A stretch of 64,000 nt of DNA from Acidobacteriota bacterium (GCA_947470805.1 CANIVU010000026.1:1-64000); one strand, 5' to 3'. Shown: positions 10,784-20,580, numbered from the stretch's first letter. The notes: generated by a model not told the origin, from the sequence alone. A program made the numbers and translations.

Positions 10784-12379
10784 CTACGGCTGGGGATCGG
10801 CGGCGGGTGCGGCCTTGACGGCGATGCGCATGCCTTCCTGGAGTCCGACGGTGCCGATGCGGGCGCCGACGAGCACATTGGCCGAAGGCACGATACCGTC
10901 GGGGATGCGCACATTGACCTGGAGGAGGCCGATGGAGCCGGGGGCGAGGCCGGCGAAGAGGATCTCGGCGCGCTGGCCATCGATGAGGATGGTTACCGGT
11001 TCATCGGGAGTCGCGAATGGCGCCACGGCGGGGGAGAGGGCTCCGGTTTCGACGCGCGGGGTGGTTAGGCCCTGGCCAGTCAGGAAGAGCTGGATGATTT
11101 CGCCGGCGGCGGCGGGGGTGGTGGGGGAGTTGAAGGTGTAGTCCTGATTGAGGGCGGCGGCGCGGACGCCATCGGCGGAGAAGAGGCCGGGGGCGGAGGA
11201 GGCGACGGGCACGTCGATGGGGGTGGAGGCGTCGTAGCCGGCGGATTCGACGGTGACCTTGACGGTGGATTTGCCGGCGATTTCGAAGGGCACCATGGCG
11301 TTGACCTGATTGGTGGAGGCGTAGAGGACGATGCCGGGAACGTTATCGAAGAGCACGCGGGTGCCGCCGAGAGCGGTGGCGTAGCGGTTGGTGGATTCGT
11401 TGGGCCGGGCGGCGATGCCGTTGCGGGGGCCCATGCGATCACCGGCGAGGGTGATCAACTGGCCGGGGGCGATGGGGCCGGTGCGGAGGCTGGCGGCGTT
11501 GACGATGCCGTTGGCGGTGAGGATTGCTTTTTGGCGGGTGACGGTGAAGGAGACGGGGATCTGGAGGGTGGGGTTGGACGCGGTGGGGGCGCGGAGGTCG
11601 ATGCGGGCGGCGTAGGTGCCGGCGGGGAGATCGGCCAGGCGGGCGGTGGCGGTGATTTCGCCATCGGCCTTGCCGGCGGCGGGGGTAATGGCGAGCCAGT
11701 TGCCGCCGTTCAGGGAGGTGACGGTGGCGGTCCAATCGGGCTTGGTTTCGCCTTCCATCTTGACCGTGATTTTTTGGGCGGGTGGGTTGGCGGTATCGCC
11801 TTCGCGGGCGGTGAAGGTTAAGGAGGTGGCGGTGGGCCGCATGGTGGCCGGGATGGGGTCACGGACGCGGAAGTTGACGCGGAAGTTGGCGGGGCTGTTG
11901 GTGGAGCCGGGGGAGATGATGGTGACGCGGGCGGTGTAACTGCCGCCTTTGAGGCCGGCGGGGTTGGCGACGACGCGGACGTCGGAGTCGCCTGTGCCCT
12001 GGCCGGGGGTCATGGTGAGCCACTGGGCGCCATCGTCGGTTTTGATGTCGGCGCGCCAATAGGCGCCTTCGCCGAGGAAGATCAGGGGATAGACCATGCT
12101 GGCGGGGGTGGCGGCGCCAGTGACGGATTCGAGGAAGACGTCGGTGGCGATCAGATAGATGCTGGTGGTTTCGGGCGGGGAGGAGGGGTCCGGCGGGGGC
12201 GGAGTTGGGCCGGGTGTTGGGGTAGGGGTGGGTGTGGGGGTAGGCGTGGGCGTCGGGGTAGGGGTTGGAATTACGGGGCACGTCGGGTAGAGCTCAAAAC
12301 CCGGGATGGTGCAATGTGCCCAGGCAACGCAGGTGAACGCCAGACTGATCCAAAAACGACGCATGGAGATACCCCGCAA
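10784..12379 (-). CDS. Secreted protein with N-terminal (PT)n linker, Ig/BACON-like region and TIGR03437-type C-terminal domain
   Basis: 531 aa; signal-like N-terminus; PTPTPTPTPTPTPTPTPTPGPTPPPP; C-terminus ILTANGIVNAASLRTGPIAPGQLITLAGDRMGP...ALGGTRVLFDNVPGIVLYASTNQVNAMVPFEIAG, typical of TIGR03437. Confidence 0.8.
   Translation of the reverse strand: MRGISMRRFWISLAFTCVAWAHCTIPGFELYPTCPVIPTPTPTPTPTPTPTPTPTPGPTPPPPDPSSPPETTSIYLIATDVFLESVTGAATPASMVYPLIFLGEGAYWRADIKTDDGAQWLTMTPGQGTGDSDVRVVANPAGLKGGSYTARVTIISPGSTNSPANFRVNFRVRDPIPATMRPTATSLTFTAREGDTANPPAQKITVKMEGETKPDWTATVTSLNGGNWLAITPAAGKADGEITATARLADLPAGTYAARIDLRAPTASNPTLQIPVSFTVTRQKAILTANGIVNAASLRTGPIAPGQLITLAGDRMGPRNGIAARPNESTNRYATALGGTRVLFDNVPGIVLYASTNQVNAMVPFEIAGKSTVKVTVESAGYDASTPIDVPVASSAPGLFSADGVRAAALNQDYTFNSPTTPAAAGEIIQLFLTGQGLTTPRVETGALSPAVAPFATPDEPVTILIDGQRAEILFAGLAPGSIGLLQVNVRIPDGIVPSANVLVGARIGTVGLQEGMRIAVKAAPAADPQP
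12212..12268 (-). repeat. Short tandem repeat encoding a Thr-Pro run
   Basis: gggtgttggggtaggggtgggtgtgggggtaggcgtgggcgtcggggtaggggt; degenerate 6-bp periodicity within the CDS at 10784-12379. Confidence 0.8.
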
Positions 12380-12415
12380 CGTAAGACTACGTTGATTCCA
12401 TTAGTCTAGCTGTTT

Positions 12416-14368
12416 TTATTGGGGGTTTAGGTCGTATACGGCGAATTGGGGGTCGGAGTAGACCTGCTTAGCAGTAATGGATAGGAGGACTTGTTGGGTG
12501 AGCGGATTGGGCGGGAGGATGAGAAAGCGATAGGCGCCGGTTTTGATTTCGGAGAGGAGGCGGGGAGCGGATTCCTGAAAATCGGTGTGGTGCAGGCAAC
12601 GGACGGTGCCGGGGAAGGGGGCATAGGGGGTGACGCAGCCGTCGAGGGCGAGGATGAGGTCTGCTTTGGCGGCTTTTCCGTGGAGGGCTTGGGAGGCGGG
12701 GTACATGGGGAGGGCCTGGCGGAGGAAGCCATCGGTGTTGAGGCGGCCGGCGGCCCAGAGGAGCTGGGGCGGGGAGACTTCGATGAGGGTGCAGACGGCG
12801 AGGGAGAACGTGAGGCAGTAGAACGCCGTTGGCACTGCGAGCCAGCGGGGGAGGCGGAAGAGGGCGGGGGCGGTGAGGGCGATTAACAGGAAAATGGGCG
12901 CGAAGGCGTAGCGGAGGGTGACCAGGATGGAGACCCAATAGAGGAGATAGACGGCGCAGAAGAGGAGTGTGAGGCGGAGGGCGGTGGTGCGGTCGATGAT
13001 CCAGGAGAGCGCGGCGAGGGCGAAGAAGACCAGCCAGAAGCCCATGGGGTTGGGGGAGGAGGATTCGAAGGCGCGTTGGCCGTCGAAGTGGAGCAGCCAT
13101 GGGATGCCGACGTAGCGCATGACGCGTTCGCCGGTGGACTGATAGGGATGATTGACGACGCTGATGTCGACGGTGCGGTTGGCATTTTCGGGATAGAGGG
13201 GATTGCCGATGAGCGTGTAGGTGCGGATGAGGGAGAACGTTCCGAGGCCGAGGAAGATGGCGGCGACGATGGCGAGGGTGCGGAGGCGTTTGGGGGATTG
13301 CCAGATTTCGCGGAGGAAGAGAGGGGTGAGACCGATGGCGCCGAAGAGGGCGACATGTTTGATGCCGAAGGCCATGGCGAGGAAGAAGGTGGCGAGGAAT
13401 ACTCGTTTGCGGAGGAGGCAGACGAGGGAGGCGAGGAGGAAGAAGGCGAGGGGGGTGTCGTTTTTGGCGACGAAGGCGGTCCAGTGGAGGAAGGGGGTGG
13501 AGGCGGCGGCGACGATGCCGCAGAGGACGGCGGCGGGTGCGAGGCCGCATTCGCGGAGGATGGTTGCGGTGAGAAGAAGAATGCCGAGGAAGAAGACGGG
13601 GGCGAGGAGCTGGGCGGCGGGTTGGCCACCGAGGGTCCAGAGGAGCGCCATGAGAAGTTCGGCGCCTTGGGGGTAATAGGATTCGGGGACGAGGGGGACA
13701 GGGGAGAGTGTCCCGATTTCGACATACCAGCGGGCGCTGGCGAGGTGCATTTTCAGGGGGTCGTAGGCGATGTTGGGGGTGAGGATCCAGAGGGCGCCGA
13801 GGGCGGCGAAGGCGAGGGCGAAGAAGAAGGCGAGGGAGACGGCGGGGTGGCGGATGTCCTCCATTTCGGCCCAGCGGGTGCGGAGGAGTTGGATATCGGG
13901 GAGGAGGGCGCGGATATCGAGAGCGGGGAGCAGGAGCAGCACGGCGAGGGGCCAACGGATTAACCCGGCGAGACCGGTGAGAAAGAGGGCGTACGTGATG
14001 ACACCGATGCCCAAGCCGAAGCGGAGGCCGATGCGGAGGGTGGGGGAGGCGGGCGGATTGGAGAGCAGGCGGGCGCCGATGGCGTGGGCGGAGAGGAAGA
14101 GAGCCGCGGCGAGGAGGGTTGGGACGGGGGCTTTGACGAGGCAGAGCAGTGTGGGCAGGGCGATTAGGATAATGGGTTCCCAGCGGGGGAGGCGGAGGCG
14201 GTGGGTGAGCCACGCGCCGAGGGCGAGCAGGAATGGGATGGCGGGGAGGGCGGCGGCGACGGGGGCGGGGCTATGGGTGCGGAAGACGTCGGCGAGGGTG
14301 CGGAAGGGAGTGAAGGTGATGGCGAGCGCGAATAGTAGCCAGATGATCCAGAGGGGATTCGGTTTCAT
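12416..14368 (-). CDS. Polytopic membrane glycosyltransferase/mannosyltransferase-like protein
   Basis: ATG at 14368 (MKPNPLWIIWLLFALAITFTPFRTLADVF...); many hydrophobic helices; start overlaps the upstream gene's stop (14365). The longer 856-aa ORF in the track is an out-of-frame N-terminal extension. Confidence 0.75.
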   Translation of the reverse strand: MKPNPLWIIWLLFALAITFTPFRTLADVFRTHSPAPVAAALPAIPFLLALGAWLTHRLRLPRWEPIILIALPTLLCLVKAPVPTLLAAALFLSAHAIGARLLSNPPASPTLRIGLRFGLGIGVITYALFLTGLAGLIRWPLAVLLLLPALDIRALLPDIQLLRTRWAEMEDIRHPAVSLAFFFALAFAALGALWILTPNIAYDPLKMHLASARWYVEIGTLSPVPLVPESYYPQGAELLMALLWTLGGQPAAQLLAPVFFLGILLLTATILRECGLAPAAVLCGIVAAASTPFLHWTAFVAKNDTPLAFFLLASLVCLLRKRVFLATFFLAMAFGIKHVALFGAIGLTPLFLREIWQSPKRLRTLAIVAAIFLGLGTFSLIRTYTLIGNPLYPENANRTVDISVVNHPYQSTGERVMRYVGIPWLLHFDGQRAFESSSPNPMGFWLVFFALAALSWIIDRTTALRLTLLFCAVYLLYWVSILVTLRYAFAPIFLLIALTAPALFRLPRWLAVPTAFYCLTFSLAVCTLIEVSPPQLLWAAGRLNTDGFLRQALPMYPASQALHGKAAKADLILALDGCVTPYAPFPGTVRCLHHTDFQESAPRLLSEIKTGAYRFLILPPNPLTQQVLLSITAKQVYSDPQFAVYDLNPQ

Positions 14369-15435
14369 GGCCTTGCCAGGCGGACGGTTTCCCCGGTATT
14401 GGCGCTTTCGTAGCCGGCGAAGACGAGGCTGAGGACGTCGCGGGCGTGTTCGGCGGCGTCGGTGGGGCGGACGGGAAGCTCCATTTGTTTGAGGAAGAGC
14501 TTCAGGTGTTCGGCGGTGGCGGCGGCGAATTCGGGTTTGGGGCTGTTGCAGTAGGTGTGGGGCACGCCGTTGATTTCGGCGCTGGCCTGGCCGCCGCGGA
14601 CGAAGCCGTGCTTCAGGTAGAAGCGGCGGGAGTTTTTGGCCCAATCGATGGAGACGCGGGCGACGCCGCCGAGGGAGATGCGGAGGGACGCTTTTTCGCA
14701 GTCGATGCGCATTTCCAGGTACTTTTCGGGGGCGTGGCTGACGCGGTTGAAGGAGAATGTCGCGAGTCGTTCGGCGGGGAAGCGGAGGGTGGCGTTGACG
14801 AGGACGTCGGCGTCGAATTCGGGGCGGACTTGCGGGGTGAAGACGTTGACGGTGTCGGGCAGGGCGTCGAAGAAGAAGCAGGCGAGATCGAGCGCGTGGG
14901 TGCCGAATTCGAAGAGCGTGTATTGCTTGAGCGAACTGCGCCAGTTGGTTTCCTTGCCGGGCGGGTGGAACATCTGCTGCCAGCATTGGATGTAGAAAGG
15001 CCGGCCGAACTCGCCTTGTTCCAAGCGGCGCTTGGTTTCGGCGTAGTACGTCATGTACCGGTACTGGTTGTTGACGCGGAGGAGGAGGTTTTTGGCGCGG
15101 GCGAGTTCGACGATGGTGGTGGCTTCTTCGACCGTGGGCATGAACGGTTTTTCGCAGAAGACGTGGACGCCGGCTTCGAGGGCCTGGCGGCAGATTTCAT
15201 AGTGCGAACCGGGCGGGGTGCCGAGGATAATGAAGTCTGGCTTGGCCTTGGCAAGGAGTTCTTCGAAGCCCGAGTAGCTTTCGCGGATGCCGAACTTGGT
15301 GGCCATGGCCTGGCGGGTTTGCGGGTTCGGATCTGCTCCCGCGGCGATCTCCAACCCGGGGATGGCCGCGCAGGCGGGAAGGTGGATGCGATCTGCGACG
15401 CCGCCGAGGCCGACGACGCCAGCACGTACTGGCAT
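14365..15435 (-). CDS. Gfo/Idh/MocA-family NAD(P)-dependent oxidoreductase
   Basis: MPVRAGVVGLGGVADRIHLPACAAIPGLEIAAGADPN...; CEKPFMPTVEEATTIVELA; start placed at the ATG at 15435. Confidence 0.88.
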   Translation of the reverse strand: MPVRAGVVGLGGVADRIHLPACAAIPGLEIAAGADPNPQTRQAMATKFGIRESYSGFEELLAKAKPDFIILGTPPGSHYEICRQALEAGVHVFCEKPFMPTVEEATTIVELARAKNLLLRVNNQYRYMTYYAETKRRLEQGEFGRPFYIQCWQQMFHPPGKETNWRSSLKQYTLFEFGTHALDLACFFFDALPDTVNVFTPQVRPEFDADVLVNATLRFPAERLATFSFNRVSHAPEKYLEMRIDCEKASLRISLGGVARVSIDWAKNSRRFYLKHGFVRGGQASAEINGVPHTYCNSPKPEFAAATAEHLKLFLKQMELPVRPTDAAEHARDVLSLVFAGYESANTGETVRLARP

Positions 15436-15454
15436 AAAGGACAATCTTAACATC

Positions 15455-16606
15455 GTGGTCCGACAGTTCCTGACATTGAGCGCGGGGGAAGGCGTGGCGC
15501 GCGGGCTGCATGCGCTGGGGTTTCTGGCCCTGGCGCGACGGTTTGGGCCGGCGGCGCTGGGGGCGTTTGGCGTGGCGCAGGCGGTGGCTTCGTATGGGTT
15601 GTTGGCGGTACAGCGGGGGCTGGACGTGCCGGCGATGTTGCGGGTGACGCGGGAGCCCGGCGTGGCGGGGGCGGTGCGCGCCGCGGTAGTGCGATTGCGG
15701 TTGCCGGTGTTTGTGGCTTTGCTGGTTGGGGCGGCTGCGTGGGGGAACTGGTTGCTGCTGGCGATGGCGGGGATGTGGCTGGCGGCGGCGCTGCAGGTGC
15801 GGTGGCTTTTACTGGCGCGTCAGCAGAGCGGGCCTGTGGCGGTGGGGGCGGTGTTGGCAAGCGCGGTGTTCCTGGGCGCGGTGGTGGCGGGGTGGCCGCT
15901 GCTGTGGGTGGCGGGGGCGTTGAGCGTGGGAGAGTTGTTGGCTTCGGTTTGGTACTGGCGGGCGGCGGGGGGAGCGGCGGGCGCGGGGGCGCGGGTGGAC
16001 GGGGAGTTACAGCGGGAGGCGTGGCCGTTTTTGGCGAGTGTGTTGTTGGGGAACCTGCTGTATAACCTGGACGTGTTTGTGCTGGGGGCGATGCGGGGTG
16101 GGGTGGAGGTGGGGTTATATGTGGCGGCGTACCGGCTGCTGACGGTGTTTTCGCCGGTTTTGGGGGCGTTGCAGAACAGTTCTTTGCCGGAATTTGGACG
16201 GTTGTATCCGGATGGGGCGGCGGCGGAGCGGTTGGCGATTGGGGTGTGGCGGACGAGTGTGGGCGCGGCGATTGGGTTTGCGATTTTGCTGGGGGGGGCG
16301 GCGGGGGTTTTGTTGCCGCTGCTCTATGGGGAGGCGTTTGGCGGAGCGAAGGGCGTGGTGGGGGTGTTGGCGCTGGTGTTACCGGTGCAGGTGACGCGGA
16401 TGGTGTTCCGGCAGCCGCTGCTGGCGTTCCGGGGACAGCGGGAGGATTTGCGGAATCTGGCGATTGCAGTGGCGGTGAATCTGGGGCTGGATGTGGCGTT
16501 GGCGCCGGCGTATGGGGGGATGGGGTGCGCGGTATCGACGCTGGTGGCGGAGGGGTGTTTCGCGGTGTTGACATGGCGGTCGTGGCGGAGGTTGGCGTGC
16601 GCGTAA
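15455..16606 (+). CDS. Polysaccharide flippase/oligosaccharide transporter (Wzx-like)
   Basis: Likely GTG at 15455 (VVRQFLTLSAGEGVARGLHALGFLALARRFGPAALGAFGVAQAV...), polytopic; LYNLDVFVLGAMRGGVEVGLYVAAYRL; C-terminal FRGQREDLRNLAIAVAVNLGLD typical of flippases. Confidence 0.8.
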   Translation: MVRQFLTLSAGEGVARGLHALGFLALARRFGPAALGAFGVAQAVASYGLLAVQRGLDVPAMLRVTREPGVAGAVRAAVVRLRLPVFVALLVGAAAWGNWLLLAMAGMWLAAALQVRWLLLARQQSGPVAVGAVLASAVFLGAVVAGWPLLWVAGALSVGELLASVWYWRAAGGAAGAGARVDGELQREAWPFLASVLLGNLLYNLDVFVLGAMRGGVEVGLYVAAYRLLTVFSPVLGALQNSSLPEFGRLYPDGAAAERLAIGVWRTSVGAAIGFAILLGGAAGVLLPLLYGEAFGGAKGVVGVLALVLPVQVTRMVFRQPLLAFRGQREDLRNLAIAVAVNLGLDVALAPAYGGMGCAVSTLVAEGCFAVLTWRSWRRLACA

Positions 16607-17205
16607 CGGTGGTTTTATTTGGGAATGGGGAGGGTCCGCGGCTGGCGGCGGATGTTACGGTTCTGCGGGCGGCGAGCCGGGAGGAGGGGTGGGCGCGGGC
16701 CGGTGGGGACGTTGTCGCGTTTTTCGACACGCGGTACGAGGCGGGGCCGGAGTGGGAGTTGGCGCTGGGGGTGGCGGACACGGTGGGCGGGTATGTGCGT
16801 CCCGGGGACAGGTATGGGTGGGCGGAGTGGGTCTATTACGTCGTGGAGTATGGGTGGGCGGAGCGGCTGGCTGCGGGGAATGTGGCGTACCGGCGGGGTG
16901 CGGTGGAGCGGATCGACCCGTTGTTGCCGGGGGCGGGGGTGCATGACGCGCGGATGGACGTGCGGCTGGCGCGGGCGCCGGGGTTCGGGGCGTATTTGCG
17001 GGAACGGTATGCGTATTCGCGGGATTGGGGGGCTCGGTATGTGTCGCCGTGGGCGGCGGTGTTGCGGGTGGGATTGCCGCTGTTGGTGTTGACGCGGGTG
17101 CCGTGGTGGCGGCGGCCGTTGACGTTGCCGGGGGTGGTGGTGGTGAGCGCGGTGATGGCCGTTGGCGAGGCGGCGGGGGCCTTGAATGGTAAAGTGAATT
17201 CTTAA
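16597..17205 (+). CDS. Short GT2-like protein (possibly degenerate glycosyltransferase)
   Basis: About 203 aa from GTG 16597; GDVVAFFDTRYEAGPEWELALGVADTVGGYVRPGDRYGWAEWVYYVVEYGWAERLAAGNVAYRRGAVERI resembles the middle of the GT2 proteins at 23935 and 25870; C-terminal hydrophobic segment. Confidence 0.6.
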   Translation: MRVTVVLFGNGEGPRLAADVTVLRAASREEGWARAGGDVVAFFDTRYEAGPEWELALGVADTVGGYVRPGDRYGWAEWVYYVVEYGWAERLAAGNVAYRRGAVERIDPLLPGAGVHDARMDVRLARAPGFGAYLRERYAYSRDWGARYVSPWAAVLRVGLPLLVLTRVPWWRRPLTLPGVVVVSAVMAVGEAAGALNGKVNS

Positions 17206-18413
17206 TGAGTAAGACGGTGGCGACGCGCCCGCAGATCGGTATTGGCGGGTGTCGGGTGTCGGAGAGCGCAAAACGGCTGGTGATGGAGGTGCTCGATAGT
17301 AATCGTCTGAGCGCCGGGCCGATGATTGACCGGTTTGAACGGGAGATCGCGGGGCTGCATGACCGGCGGTTTGGGCTGTTTACGAACAGCGGGACGAGCG
17401 CGTTGCAGATTGCGCTGGCGGCGCTGAAGGAGCGCTTCGGCTGGCAGGACGGTGATGAGGTGCTGGTGCCGGCACTGACGTTTGTGGCGACTTCCAATGT
17501 TGTTCTTTATAACGGACTGACGCCGGTGTTTGTGGATGTGGAGCCGGATAAATACTGCATCGACCCGGCGCAGATTGAGCAGCACATCACGCCGCGGACG
17601 CGGGCCATAATGCCGGTGCATATTGCCGGGTTGCCGTGCGATATGGATCCGGTATTGGAGATCGCCTCGCGGCATGGATTGCGGGTGGTGGAGGATTCGG
17701 CGGAGTCGATGTTTGTGCGGTATCGCGGGCGGCCGGTGGGCAGCATGAGCGATATTGGCTGCTTTTCGACGTACGTGGCGCACATCATTACGACGGGTGT
17801 GGGCGGGTTCTGCGTGACCGATGACACCGAGTTGATTGTGAGTTTGAAGAGCCTGATGAACCACGGGCGGGATTCGATCTACACGCGGATTGACGACGAC
17901 GCGGGCCGCGAGGGCCAGGCGCTGTTTGATATCGCCGACCGGCGGTTCAGCTTTGTGCGGCTGGGATATAGCTATCGCTGCACGGAGATGGAGGCGGCGT
18001 TGGGGCTGGCGCAGTTGGAAACGCGGGAGGCCGATTGGCAGCGGCGGCAGGTGATCGCGCGGCGGCTGTGCGCCGGGCTGGCGCCGTTGGCGGACCAATT
18101 GCAGTTGCCGGTGGAGCGCGACGGGGCTGAGCACGCGTGGATGTTTTTTCCGCTGGTGTTGCGGGGCGAAACGATTCCGCGGAGCGCGATCATTCAATAT
18201 CTGGAAGACCACCAGATTGAGACGCGCTACCTGTTGCCATTGCTGAACCAGCCGATTTACCGGCAGCTGTTTGGGGATTTGGATTCCCGGTATCCGGTAG
18301 CGGCGCGGCTGAACCGGCGGGCTTTCTACATTGGGTGCCACGCAGGCATGACTGACGAAGAGGTTGATCACATTTTGGACTGCTTCCATTCTTTCTTCCG
18401 GAACAACGCATGA
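17205..18413 (+). CDS. DegT/DnrJ/EryC1/StrS-family aminotransferase
   Basis: 402 aa; NSGTSALQIALAAL, DEVLVPALTFVATSNVVLYNGLTPVFVDVEPD, VVEDSAES. TAATG overlap with the preceding gene. Confidence 0.9.
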   Translation: MSKTVATRPQIGIGGCRVSESAKRLVMEVLDSNRLSAGPMIDRFEREIAGLHDRRFGLFTNSGTSALQIALAALKERFGWQDGDEVLVPALTFVATSNVVLYNGLTPVFVDVEPDKYCIDPAQIEQHITPRTRAIMPVHIAGLPCDMDPVLEIASRHGLRVVEDSAESMFVRYRGRPVGSMSDIGCFSTYVAHIITTGVGGFCVTDDTELIVSLKSLMNHGRDSIYTRIDDDAGREGQALFDIADRRFSFVRLGYSYRCTEMEAALGLAQLETREADWQRRQVIARRLCAGLAPLADQLQLPVERDGAEHAWMFFPLVLRGETIPRSAIIQYLEDHQIETRYLLPLLNQPIYRQLFGDLDSRYPVAARLNRRAFYIGCHAGMTDEEVDHILDCFHSFFRNNA

Positions 18414-19687
18414 CCACGCCGGAAATCAAACTACCGAAGAAGAGTAAAGGCCTTCCGGCGCGGCGGAATTTGACCGACCGGGTCCCGGCGGTGCGCTGCA
18501 AGATTTGCGGCGGCAAGACGTACGCGGGCCTGGACCTGGGCGCGCAGCCGGTGGGCGATTTGATCCTGACTCGCGCCGATTTGCGGAAGCCGGAAACGTT
18601 CTATCCGATGCAGTTGTTCCACTGCGTGGATTGCGGGTTGACGCAGTTGGGCTACATCGTGAATCCGGCCGTGGTGTACAAATACTTCCCGTTTGTAAGC
18701 GGCACGACGCAGACGGCCACTAAGCATTTGCAAACGATCCCCGGGGAATTGGCCCAACTTGGCGGGCTGGGGCCGCAGTCGTTCGCGTTGGACATCGGTT
18801 CGAACGATGGCACGTTGTTGAAGGCGTATCGTCCCTTTGGCGTGAAGACGCTGGGTGTGGACCCGTCGGCGATTCCGGTGCAGATGGCGATTGAGGCCGG
18901 TGTGCCCACGGTGCATGGGTTTTTCAACGAAGACACGGCGAAGGTGATCCGGGAGGAGCACGGGCAGGCGGATGCGATCAGCGCGGCGGGCGTGTTTGCG
19001 CACATTGCGGACCTGAGTGGTGTGATGCGCGGGATCCAGTTGCTGTTGAAGCCGACTGGGATTTTCGTGAGTGAAAACCAGTACTGGCTGGACATGGTGC
19101 TGACCGGGCACTACGACAACATGTTCCACCAGCACCTGCGTTACTACTCGTTGCGGCCGCTGACGCGGCTGTTTGCGAAGTATGGTTTGCAAGTTTTTGA
19201 CGTACGGCGGAGTGAAGTGCACGGCGGTTCGTTCCGTGTGTTCGCGTGCTTTGCCGGGGCGCATCCGATTCATCCGCGCGTGGGCGAATTGATCGCCGCC
19301 GAGGAGCAGGCGAGGCTGTACGATCCGGCGACGACGGCGGCGTGGGCGCAATCGATTGAGCAACGGCGGCGGGAACTGCACGACAAGGTTTGGAGCCTGG
19401 TGCGAGCTGGCAAGAAGGTGATCGGCATCGGCGCGCCGGCGAAGGCGGCGACGGTGTGCAGTTACTGCCGGCTGGGCCCGGAAGTGATCGATTACATTAC
19501 CGAGATCAACCCACTGCGGGTGGGCAAGTATCTGCCCGGCGCGCACATTCCGATTGTGGACGAGGAACTGATGTTCACCGATCCGCGGCCGGCGGATGCG
19601 GCCATTCTGTTTGCCTGGAACTACTACGACGAAACCGTTCCGAAGCTACGCGCGCGTGGGTGGACCGGCGAGGTGATCTGCCCGTGA
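18410..19687 (+). CDS. Class I SAM-dependent (C-)methyltransferase with N-terminal zinc-binding domain
   Basis: 425 aa; VRCKICGG...LGAQPVGDLIL...LFHCVDCGLTQL (four-Cys N-terminal domain), FALDIGSNDGTLL, C-terminal GIGAPAKAATVCSYCRLGPEVIDYITEINPLRVGKYLPGAHIPI, typical of NDP-sugar C-methyltransferase-like proteins. Confidence 0.88.
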   Translation: MTTPEIKLPKKSKGLPARRNLTDRVPAVRCKICGGKTYAGLDLGAQPVGDLILTRADLRKPETFYPMQLFHCVDCGLTQLGYIVNPAVVYKYFPFVSGTTQTATKHLQTIPGELAQLGGLGPQSFALDIGSNDGTLLKAYRPFGVKTLGVDPSAIPVQMAIEAGVPTVHGFFNEDTAKVIREEHGQADAISAAGVFAHIADLSGVMRGIQLLLKPTGIFVSENQYWLDMVLTGHYDNMFHQHLRYYSLRPLTRLFAKYGLQVFDVRRSEVHGGSFRVFACFAGAHPIHPRVGELIAAEEQARLYDPATTAAWAQSIEQRRRELHDKVWSLVRAGKKVIGIGAPAKAATVCSYCRLGPEVIDYITEINPLRVGKYLPGAHIPIVDEELMFTDPRPADAAILFAWNYYDETVPKLRARGWTGEVICP

Positions 19688-20580
19688 TCGCCGATGGCTG
19701 GCGTGGCGAAGGAGCGGTTCTCTTCGGCGGCAGCGGATTTGTTGGCACGTCGATATTGCGGCTCTTTCCGGAGATGATTTCGGCGGGCCGCCGTGCGCCC
19801 GTGACGGGGAATCGGCACATCACGGTGGCCGATCTGGGCGACTTGGGCGCGTTGCGGGATGTGGCGTTTGACCGCGTGATTTCCTGCGTGGGCACGTCGC
19901 GCCATGTGGAGCTGATGGAGCAGCCGTTAACGGAAGCGCTGGCCATGCACATGATGCCGTCGGTTCGTTTGTTGGAGCAGTTGCGGGACTGGCCGTTGCG
20001 GAGTTTTGTGCGGTTGTCGACGGTGCTGCTTTATGACGAGACGCGGGCCGAGATGCCGGTGACGGAGACGAGCCCGATTGAGCCGTACCGGAACCGGTAC
20101 CTGTTGAGCCAGTATATGGGCGAGCAGGCGGCGCACTACTATGAGCGCTACTTTCCGGTGGCGACTGTGCGGCTGTGCAATTTGTTCGGACCGTGGGCGG
20201 GTGAGCGTACGGATCTTGTGCATGAGGTGGTGGCGCAGTTGCGGCGAGACGGGCGGGCGACGGTGCGCACGCGGACGCCGGAGCGGGATTTTCTGTTTGT
20301 GGAAGATGCGGCGCGCGCGGTGGGGGCGTTGGCCTTCGCGGGGGTGGGCGGCGTGTTTAATGCGGGCGCGGGGGAGCCGGTATCGGTGGGGCGGATTGTG
20401 GATGTGTTGAGCGCGTTGAGTGGCTGTCCGGTAACGTCGAAGGACGCGCCGGGGCGGGGCGCGCCGCGGATTTGGGTGGACTCGTCCAAGCTGCGCGGGG
20501 CGACTGGTTGGACGCCCCGGTACTCGTTGGAAGAGGCGCTGGCGAAGACATGGGGGGCGAGCGATGCGTCTGGGAATTAA
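19684..20580 (+). CDS. NAD(P)-dependent sugar epimerase/dehydratase (SDR)
   Basis: GTG at 19684 overlapping the previous stop; AVLFGGSGFVGTSILRLF, RLSTVLLYDE, YLLSQYMGEQAAHYY, VFNAGAGEPVSVGRIVDVLSAL. Confidence 0.8.
   Translation: MIADGWRGEGAVLFGGSGFVGTSILRLFPEMISAGRRAPVTGNRHITVADLGDLGALRDVAFDRVISCVGTSRHVELMEQPLTEALAMHMMPSVRLLEQLRDWPLRSFVRLSTVLLYDETRAEMPVTETSPIEPYRNRYLLSQYMGEQAAHYYERYFPVATVRLCNLFGPWAGERTDLVHEVVAQLRRDGRATVRTRTPERDFLFVEDAARAVGALAFAGVGGVFNAGAGEPVSVGRIVDVLSALSGCPVTSKDAPGRGAPRIWVDSSKLRGATGWTPRYSLEEALAKTWGASDASGN

Noticed and set aside
8159-11068. 969-aa + strand ORF antisense to purL/purQ
   Set aside because: Low-complexity Gly/Ala/Asp/Val composition typical of shadow ORFs in GC-rich DNA; the opposite strand encodes clearly conserved purine enzymes.
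12195-12275. G-rich repeated tract considered as a CRISPR or G-quadruplex array
   Set aside because: No spacer structure; explained by the in-frame Thr-Pro codon repeat. Quadruplex potential was not pursued further.
12468-14213. 581-aa minus-strand Pro/Arg/His-rich ORF
   Set aside because: Alternate frame of the membrane glycosyltransferase gene; composition is not protein-like.
14369-14986. N-terminal 200 aa of the 856-aa minus-strand ORF
   Set aside because: Arg/Pro-rich out-of-frame reading of the Gfo/Idh gene; the real start of the membrane protein is the ATG at 14368.
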